64,000 nucleotides of DNA, taken from Eretmocerus hayati (lineage: Eukaryota; Arthropoda; Insecta; Hymenoptera; Aphelinidae). Below, in pieces: positions 57,089 through 64,000 of this stretch. Location of the stretch: NCBI GenBank assembly GCA_029851415.1, contig CM056744.1, positions 70,612,172 to 70,676,171 of the forward strand. The letters run 5' to 3'. Below the pieces are notes generated by a model, which saw only the letters and a list, made by a program, of their open reading frames with translations, was not told the DNA's origin and made no database searches. Positions within the stretch are counted from its first letter, which is position 1. The number at the start of each line of letters is the position of its first letter. The position numbers and the translations under genes were made by a program.

Positions 57089-57764
57089 CCAAGATCTCGA
57101 CATTTGAAGGTGTTCCGAACTCTCTCCCCGTGATCGTGCGATTTCTGATCAATTCCACTATTGGTCGATTGATTAAAGAAGCATTCAATTGCGGGATAGG
57201 CTTCTCCTTCTAATTTTTCCCATGAGTCCACATAATAATAACAGAAGACCCCTTTCTTCGTAATTAGTTCCATGACCTCTCCTACCTCTTCCCCGCTACG
57301 TTCGATTTCTTCTGTGAAATTCTTCCTCACTATTCTCATATCCTGAGAATGAACGTATGATGCTAAACGTTCAAGACTATAGGTAAGAAATTTGAAGGAA
57401 TCGATGAAACTAAATTTTATCCTCGCACCCTCAACGTATTTTATGAAGGGTATGTATGTTTCCATATTTTGAGGTATTACAGTTAGTTTCCCGGGGAAAC
57501 CATTAGCAATTTCCTCAATCAAGGACTGAGAGTCATAACGAGCGAGATTATGTAGGATAATGGGAACGTTGAACTGTTCTCGACAATTGAGGTTGCACGT
57601 TTTGTGTGCTGCCCCCTGAACCTTCCATCTGCTTTATGAAGATGATCTCGAACTTCATAATTTGATGATTGGAACGTTTCACCACAAATGTGACATACGG
57701 TGGCACTCAAAAAGCTTTCTTCATCTTCTTCAGTCATATGGATTGGGGGGAAAATCTCTATCTC
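57089..57764 (-). pseudogene. Polinton-type DNA polymerase B, zinc-binding and exonuclease linker exon
   Basis: Exon 2 on the minus strand starts at 57764 after an AG acceptor. It carries ATVCHICGETF and VRDHLHKADGRFRG, the Cys/His zinc-binding segment (CxxC...HxH) seen in this PolB family. After a single-base frameshift near 57605 it continues with LIEEIANGFPGKLTVIPQN, FIDSFKFLTYSLERLASYV, KGVFCYYYVDSWEKLE and VRNTFKCRDLG, up to the insertion at 57088. These correspond to exonuclease motif II/III surroundings. Apart from the frameshift and the insertion the coding sequence is well preserved. Confidence 0.85.
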
Positions 57765-57836
57765 CTATGAAAAAAAATTATCAAATAGGATCAATCTTCT
57801 ACAGACTTACAAGATGTTGGACTTTTGGATACTCAC
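57765..57836 (-). other. 72-bp spliceosomal intron in Polinton-type PolB
   Basis: On the minus strand GTGAGTAT (donor, 57836) to TTTTTTTTCATAG (acceptor, 57765). Removing it leaves the frame in phase between the exonuclease-domain exon and the CHICG exon, and the intron carries an in-frame TAA. The length is typical of small insect introns. Confidence 0.65.
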
Positions 57837-58868
57837 TCTCTGTATCTGTATAGCGATTTCTTTCAATCGTTCTGCAAACTTTCGAACACAATTGAGACCT
57901 CTGAATTTATCGTAGAAACATTTATCTTCTTCATATCTATCATGATAGTAGGAGCCAATACTATATGCTTCATGTTTTTGGATGGAATTCTTCATGATCT
58001 CAGACTTTTCCAGTTCAGGATAGTCATGCTTGGAAATCGGATCTCCTTCATTTTCTGGATATGAATTGTCTTGACGAATACCATTCACTTCAAGATGAGG
58101 ATCTCCATCAAGTTTGTGATCACATAGTTTCAATAGACACTCTGTGTCTATGTATATTACACAAGGAATAGCTTCTTTCTCATAAAAGTTCTTGAACTTG
58201 AGTATTTTATTCTCATCATTTGGAGAAACTATCGTATCCAAATTCTTATTTGAACAGTTCTTCTTATGAATATCGAGTTTTTTTTGCGAATGGAAACAGT
58301 GGAAACAAGAGTTACAAACGAACACACGTCCTTTGTGAGAGGTTACTTGACTTGATAATAATCTCGATAGATAGCGAATATAGCAATAATGAGACTTCTT
58401 TCCATTCAATGATAAGAGTAGGTTAACATGTCTTCGTTTCCCTACTTCTTTACTTGTAACATATACTGGGTATATGTGATTAGCTTTCGATAACTGATAC
58501 ACGTTGACGAAGATTTTATTATTCAATTCGGAAGATGGTATATCTTTCAGCGCCGTAGGGAAATCAATCCCCTTGAAGTCTAGAATTTTGCGGTAGTGAG
58601 TGTAAGAGTCCATGGAATTATGTCTTGAAAAACGCGTATCTGAAGACTCTAAATGAGCCATGATACACCATGCGAAGCAATCATTCTTCCAACTGTTCCT
58701 ATAGTCGATGTTCATCGCAGCTGCTTTATCCGCAATAAATTTCGGAAGCTTTATGTACGAGGAATCATTTATTACATCAGTTTTACAAATAACGATTTTC
58801 AGAGTTAACTTCTTTAGAATAAGGTGGGTTGAAAAGCCAATGATGATATCCCCCCAATGATTCAGCAT
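57837..58868 (-). pseudogene. Polinton-type DNA polymerase B, N-terminal part with Exo I motif
   Basis: The minus-strand frame encodes YIKLPKFIADKAAAMNI, NDCFAWCIMAHLE, FKGIDFPTALKDI, VYPLYITS-like NHIYPVYVTS, HYCYIRYLSRLLSSQ, a zinc-finger-like CNSCFHCFHSQKKLDIHKKNC, then ILKFKNFYEKEAIPCVIYIDTECLL. DxE in YIDTE is exonuclease motif I of the 3'-5' proofreading domain. This order is characteristic of large PolB proteins of Polintons spread in arthropod genomes. The first ~40 residues overlap the upstream DnaQ-like fragment in another frame and are not PolB-like, so the true N-terminus is lost or lies across a frameshift. Confidence 0.86.
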
Positions 58869-58992
58869 TGGTAACTACAGCTTCTTCCACTATAGACACA
58901 CCATCACTCACAAATTCAAATCCTTGAAGATCAACGAGAAGAATCACTGGCGATCGTCCTCTGATTGTTAACAACTCTATCTCCTTAGTCAA
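58783..58992 (-). pseudogene. fragment resembling a DnaQ-like exonuclease N-terminus
   Basis: The minus strand encodes VILLVDLQGFEF, then VEEAVVTN and HHWLFNPPYSKEVNSEN. This pattern (VDxxGF, then a KELAV-like strand, then FxPPF) recalls DnaQ-like exonuclease-type proteins found in arthropod TEs and viruses. The frame stops at 58783 while PolB-like coding continues in another frame, suggesting a deletion that joined two genes of the element. Confidence 0.4.
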
Positions 58993-59029
58993 GTCTTGAC
59001 TCGAGTTGACCTAGAATCGTTCCCTTCAT

Positions 59030-59302
59030 TCAGACAACTTTGTGATCGATGTTGGTCATTGGATTGTACTCTATCATTTTATCATGTAAGATGAGACAGT
59101 AGGCACACGTCTCATCAGGCAGATTTTCTTTACATTCAAATTCAATGCGAATATCTACCGTTGAGCTCTTGATCGATTCATTCTGGTTTGAGCAGTCAAC
59201 AATGACTATTGGACAGGTCTTAAGGAATTCAAAATAGTTGCAAGAGGAAATGTTTTTCCGATGTTTTTCATGATAGTCAGATCTCTGAAAAGATTTGAAC
59301 AT
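59030..59302 (-). pseudogene. fragment of an unidentified Polinton-associated protein
   Basis: A 90-codon minus-strand frame ending with TVDIRIEFECKENLPDE and TCAYCLILHDKMIEYNPMT. It lies directly upstream of the PolB region on the same strand. I recognise a family resemblance to proteins that accompany this PolB in arthropod genomes, possibly a capsid-type protein tail, but cannot name it with confidence. Confidence 0.35.
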
Positions 59303-59414
59303 CTAATACAAGAGAGATGTGTTTTTGTTTCCAGTAAAATCTATATTCAAGTCCTCATATGGATAAATGTCAGAATTCAAAAATACTTCAACATTGGTGA
59401 GCTTACAATCAGGG

Positions 59415-59945
59415 TTTGTAACGAAACTTATGTTTCGTTTCGTTTCGTTTATTTCGGTGAAATTTCAATTATGTTTAGTTTCGTTTCGTTTTTCGATAAC
59501 CATAATCAAAATTCCAGAATTTAGTTTAGTTTTTCCCATAAACGAAACTAAACTTAATAATTTGATTTGAATTACGTTTTTTATTCCGTTTATGAGAAAC
59601 GAAACTAAACAAAAACGAATTATGATTGAGCTGGAAACTTAACGAATCCCAACAAAAATGTCGGTGAAAGAAACGAAACAAAACGTTAATCATGCATAAT
59701 TACGGTTACAATGAACGAAACGAAACATAATCAAAATGTTTCGTCAGAAAACCAAACGGAATCAAACGAAACTATTTCGTTTGAGGGGAGGAAACTAAAC
59801 GAAAGTAATTTCGATTATGATTATGATAAACGAAACTAAACGAAATTGATATGAATTATGTTTATTATAAACGAAACTAAACGAAATCGATTTGAATTAT
59901 GTTTGAGATAAACGAAACTAAACGAAATATATTTCGATTATGATA
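59415..59945. repeat. degenerate TTTCGTTTCGTTTA / CGAAACTAAACGAAA repeat, arranged as an inverted pair
   Basis: The left part (59415-59570) has the TTTCGTTTCG sense and the right part (59595-59945) the CGAAAC sense. Words such as ATAAACGAAACTAAACGAAAT recur every ~45 bases on the right (near 59827, 59868, 59909). No gene. Confidence 0.75.
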
Positions 59946-60685
59946 TAAGACATTAGACGTAATCATATGAGTAAACATCATTTGGAACGAAAGCAAAGCG
60001 TATTGATATACAGGAACGGTTGCATGAGCGAACGCAAATTTTCTTCTCCTCCCCCCTCCCCCGCCTCTCATACGCTTTCGGCAAGACTTCGGCAGAACAG
60101 TGGTAGGTAATGGACAACACCCATGTTATGGTATACTCCGACTATATGAAACAAATCGTCTAAAAGGAGAGGTAGATTAACGAGAGTCAACAGTGACGGC
60201 TCGTCGATCAGAATTTCTTTCGAAACGTCTCGACGTGCATATCTGAGCATCCGAAAAATTAACAACAACAGACGACGATGGTGGTGACGATCCTAACCCT
60301 ATGACTCACAAGGCTTCGTGACGTGGGCACCCGAGTTTGCAAAAAAATTATGAGAAATGTACTATCTAATTGGTATACTATCTAATAGTATTTCATTCAA
60401 ACAAGGGCTGTCAAGTAGATGTGATGGTTGGTGAAATCGCAGAAATTTTCTTCAACAGTGCGTATAAACTGCAAGCTCCCAGAGGAGTGTTTGGATTTGG
60501 GAATTTGGGGCTCACACAGAACTGAGTGCTTTGGGAACCAACAGTGAGGATGGGAGATGGGATCAGTTTTGGACACATTTCTATTATTTCAGCATTAATG
60601 CAGTTACGCGAATTTGCATTCTACTGCGACATCTCCGATCGATCGTTGCATTAGTAACGGCACAAAACTTGGTAATGGCGAGGGT
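59946..60685. other. intergenic DNA without recognised genes
   Basis: Nothing recognised apart from a pyrimidine-rich patch (cctcccccctccccc) near 60047. Confidence 0.4.
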
Positions 60686-62088
60686 CTCTCTACCTCCCTA
60701 TGCCCGAGTAGAAAAAGTATTCGGCTATCCAGCAAACTTTGTACGGTCCGTACGTCGGCAAATGTTCGGGTACCGAATCGGCAACCATTCTGCTCTCTAA
60801 CGCTCCGCCGCATACGGACCACGCGCGGCAAATGTTCGGCAAGCATCTGCCGAATATTTGCCGCCTCAGCGAAGACTCCAAAAAGTCTTCTGGCCTGCCG
60901 CACGCTTGCCGCATATGTATTCGCACTATAATTTCATCAAACGCTTTCAAGTGCGTATGAATCAATGTTACATTTTTACTCAATCTGCAGTGAACGCAAT
61001 CTTTCTTCTTCTCAATAAAGGTAAAGTCCGCGAAAGTATTAACTTAATTCAGACGGACTTGAATTATATTTTCATCCTTGTTGTTGGAAAAATGGTGCAA
61101 AATAACCTTTTTTTATCATAACTCGAAACTCATGGCCGTTACAACAAAAATTTCCCTACAAAAGTTGTGCTAGTCAATATCATCTATAGCTTGATGCAGT
61201 GGCTCACCCCGATACTATGGTTGTTTATGTGGGAATGATGTCTACAACAAACTCGTACCACTGCTGCAAAAATGCTAAATTGGGCAAACTTGACATCGGT
61301 AACCCACGGAAAAAATATTTCAAAGCGAAAATTATTCTTTTCATTTTTCCATAATAACATTGATTTTCGAGCTACATTCGCGGGAAAGTGCCACACGCTA
61401 TATTTCCCACTCTGCGCTCGTCACTTATCATGCATGTTTCATGTGGCATACTAATCTGCCTGTAACTCGAAAACTAATGTAAATATGGAAAAATGACAAG
61501 AATAATTTTCTCTTTGAAATCACTTTTTACGTGGGTGCCAGTGTCAAGTTTGCCCAATTTTGCATTTTTGCAGCAATGATACGATTTTGTTATAAACAAG
61601 TGCCATTTACGCATAAACAATTATGGTGATGGGGTTAATAGTTGTATCAAGCTATAGACGATATTGATTTGCACAACTTACGTAGGAAAAGGTTTGTTGT
61701 AACTGCATTCAATCTCGAGTTGTGAGCGAAAATCGACGATTTTTGCATTATTTTGTTGACAGTTAGAAATGGTGTAATTATTTTGAAACTCAAAACTATG
61801 TTTTAATACTCGTTGAAAATTATGGAATCGAGAGCAAGAATAATTTCCCGTCCCATCACCGTAGATTTTGCTGCAGACTGCATGGCTATCTGATGGGAGT
61901 ATTAAGTCTGCCAGCCCATTTAAAAAGCATAGCCGCACAGATGCCGAACACTCGCGGCGTGAATGCCGTAAACGGCAAGTGTGCGGCGGAGCGCTAGAAT
62001 GCCGGCATTCGGGCCGAATGCGGGATTCGGCAATCCGCATTCGGCCCGTATGCTAGCCGAAAACTTTCTTCTACTCGGGAGGCGAGAG
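60686..62088. mobile_element. 1.4-kb foldback with subterminal GCCGAAT/ATTCGGC clusters
   Basis: Terminal inverted repeats CTCTC(T/G)(A/C)CCTCCC...GAGTAGAA(A/G)AA...TTCGGCTA(T/G)C occur at both ends. Subterminal zones (60725-60930 and 61930-62055) are rich in GCCGAAT, CGGCAA and GCGGC words in both directions. A nested palindrome of ~560 bp lies at 61140-61700 (TTTGCCCAATTT-type block and ATAATTTTC/GAAAATTAT blocks in opposed copies, centre ~61420). No transposase. No clear target-site duplication. Confidence 0.65.
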
Positions 62089-62103
62089 GCTTGAAGTCCA
62101 CAG

Positions 62104-62293
62104 GGGTCGTATTACGAGGCTTGATCGGCGAAAGCGCATATACGGGAGACTAGTACACGGAAGCATGTAGGACTACACCTATAGTTACCGGTGTACACGT
62201 ATATAAATGTTCATATATAGGTATAGTCCTACATGCTTTCGCGTACTAGTCTCCCGTATGCACTTTCGCGGATCAAGCCTCGTAATAGGACCC
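62104..62293. mobile_element. 190-bp MITE, 3-bp TSD CAG (PIF/Harbinger-like)
   Basis: Ends GGGTC(G/C)TATTACGAGGCTTGATC in inverted orientation. Arms pair almost to the centre (CGGGAGACTAGTAC, GCATGTAGGACTA). CAG flanks both sides (62101-62103 and 62294-62296). A 3-bp duplication and G-rich ends suggest PIF/Harbinger mobilisation. Confidence 0.8.
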
Positions 62294-62809
62294 CAGGCCA
62301 ATAACGCAATGAAGAAGAAGAGCAGAGACGGCAAAAGCGACCGGCCAATCTGCCATCGCCCTCCGGGTTAGCCTTGTTGGATTCCGGTGGCTGCGCGAGG
62401 AAATCCACTCGTCATCTGTGAGCCGGATCTGAGCGCCGGAGTGAGCAGACGACCCCTTCTTCATATGATTGTGGTCTCAGTGAACCCACCTGACTGGACC
62501 TTGACACAGAAATCACCACCTTGTGACTGGGTGATTTCTGACATATGTAGACGTAGTTTCATTGGGCCCAAAAATTGATCAAAGATAAACGCTCCCGGAT
62601 GATTCGTTGATGATCAAGAAGTCTAGGAATGAATCATTTGGGTAAGACTTGTTTGTATCCGGCAATCCAAGACTTTGTTGCTATAGATTTGAATATTTTG
62701 TTTCATCTCTCTAATCTTACGTCGATTACTGCTATTTTGGGTGTGTGAGCAATAGGTCCAAAAGGAGAAAATTTTCCATAGCATTTCTGTACAAAAAATG
62801 AATGGCTTA

Positions 62810-63139
62810 CAAGGGGAGTCCGGAGTCTCCGGGTCCTGAAATCTCACCAAAATCTTTTTACAGTTTCGTGCCACCTAGAATATGAAGAACCCAAAGCAAC
62901 TCTGTCAAATGGGCTTCCTGTCCAGAGCTACAAGCAAAAATGTCAGAGTTGGCAGTATATCTATATATATCACTTTTTTAACATGGGCCTATATGGGCAA
63001 TGTTAATGTCATGGGCTGTAACTTTGAACAGGAGGCCCATTTGACGGAGTTATTCTGGATTCTTCATATTTTAGGTGGTACGAAACTGTGAAAAAATTTT
63101 GGTGAGATTTCAGGACCCGGAGACTCCGAACTCCCCTTG
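62810..63139. mobile_element. 330-bp MITE, 3-bp TSD TTA (PIF/Harbinger-like)
   Basis: Ends CAAGGGGAGT(C/T)CGGAGTCTCCGGGTCCTGAAATCTCACC and the complement. TTA flanks both sides (62807-62809 and 63140-63142). The inner part is also inverted (TTTGACAGAGTT/GGCCCA blocks). TTA/TAA three-base targets are typical of PIF/Harbinger. Confidence 0.8.
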
Positions 63140-63142
63140 TTA

Positions 63143-64000
63143 GTGTTCTCCTGGATGACGGGGTTGACTGACTGATAAATTACTTTTATTTTCGTACTGT
63201 ATCCCAATGTTCTGTCTTCCAGAAAATATTGATTTGTCTCTAAATGTATCGTACTTGTAGAAGTTTGAGAGCAATTGAATATAAATAAATACGAGAAATT
63301 GGTGAAGTTATACAAAATCAATCATAACTCCCACGACATTATCTAGGTTGACCCCTACATCACGCCGGAGTGCGTGGTTATGGCTCTTCGAATGAACCTT
63401 CAACCCTCTTCTTCCGAGAGATCTCAACTCGGAGTAGAATGTACCTGAAATAATTCGCACGAACCTAACTCTGCAGATTTTGGAACAAACAAGAATATCT
63501 TCTATGATTCCATTGGATGGGAAAATTTTCGTCGCATCTAGAAGTGGCCCACCCCGAGGGACTCTTCTTTATCGTCAAACCCTATGACAGTCCTAAAATG
63601 GATCAAAGAAAATCCTTTGGATACACAAATCAATGGGATATCTTGCAATGTGTGGGACGCTTCACTCAAGATTACTTCTAATGCCAAAACTCCTGAAAAA
63701 ATCTCCGGTTCAATGGCCTTTGGAATGATACATTGTTTGTGAAAGGAACTGTGCAGTTAAATTTGTTTCGTGGAATTTCGATATTTTTTGTTTCTTAGTC
63801 AATGGATTGCTGTCTAACTCTCGGCTCGGTTCTGGGTGACCCCTTTTGGCATACCTAGCCCCCCCCCCCCAAAGAATAGTTGTGTGCTAAAGAAATCAGC
63901 ACGAGGACTCCAGGCCTTTATCGAGGAAGGACTCCACAGCTATCACACTGTAGCCTCCCAGTGCTCCCTATCCACCACCTCCCCCTACACACACTCACAC
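63143..64000. other. intergenic DNA with a C12 run
   Basis: Twelve consecutive C at 63859-63870 and a CACACTCACAC end. No gene recognised. Confidence 0.4.

Noticed and set aside
60531..60983. Several open frames on both strands near 60.6-60.9 kb
   Set aside because: They overlap the GCCGAAT-rich subterminal region of a foldback; composition-driven and unsupported.

Overview
The window reads as a stretch of animal, most likely insect, genome dominated by transposable elements (TEs). The evidence is a gypsy-type LTR element carrying a baculovirus-F-like envelope gene, a BEL/Pao element, Penelope-like elements (PLEs), a CMC/CACTA-type transposase, a Polinton-type protein-primed DNA polymerase B with a 72-bp GT-AG intron, and one exon resembling the adenylation domain of the insect NRPS-like enzyme Ebony. 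No bacterial operon structure, CRISPR array or convincing tRNA gene was seen. Almost every protein-coding stretch is a fragment or carries stops and frameshifts; the clearest exception is the envelope ORF (3396-5438).

Layout. 1-5600: 3' half of an envelope-bearing gypsy-like provirus (RT tail, RNase H, integrase with one in-frame stop, env, a 3' repeat and a possible 3' LTR). 6964-8701 and 9170-11762: two long foldback (palindromic) elements. 12302-13911: gag-like orphan ORF. 14151-16775: two LTRs of one family head to head. 16776-19230 and 38885-40735: two inverted, circularly permuted copies of a repeat that contains a 5S-rRNA-like sequence with an RNA polymerase III internal promoter. 20937-27146: a 6.2-kb inverted structure built from two opposed PLE copies, with another foldback nested in one arm; a hammerhead-ribozyme-like motif lies immediately outside it. 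28872-30387: two more foldbacks. 30701-34080: a 3.4-kb element flanked by TTAA, holding about 6.7 copies of a ~317-bp repeat, inserted beside or in a PLE endonuclease remnant. 34978-38062: CMC/CACTA-type transposase remnant. 38166-38544: small TTAA-flanked MITE. 40736-44250: BEL/Pao remnant on the minus strand. 44817-48054: a TA-flanked element made of two adjacent palindromes. 48986-50115: ~298-bp tandem repeats. 50865-51061: Ebony-like exon. 53994-58992: Polinton-type PolB on the minus strand, split by a 1512-bp palindrome with a clean 4-bp target-site duplication. 59415-63139: cgaaac-rich repeats, another foldback and two MITEs with 3-bp duplications.

The unifying feature is the number of long inverted repeats: at least ten structures from about 0.2 to 6 kb, several with exact target-site duplications. 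Transcripts across them would fold into long hairpins, so the region could be a source of double-stranded RNA or small RNAs; that is inference. Coordinates of palindrome arms and diverged repeats were read by eye. They are good to about 10-30 bases except where duplications define the ends.
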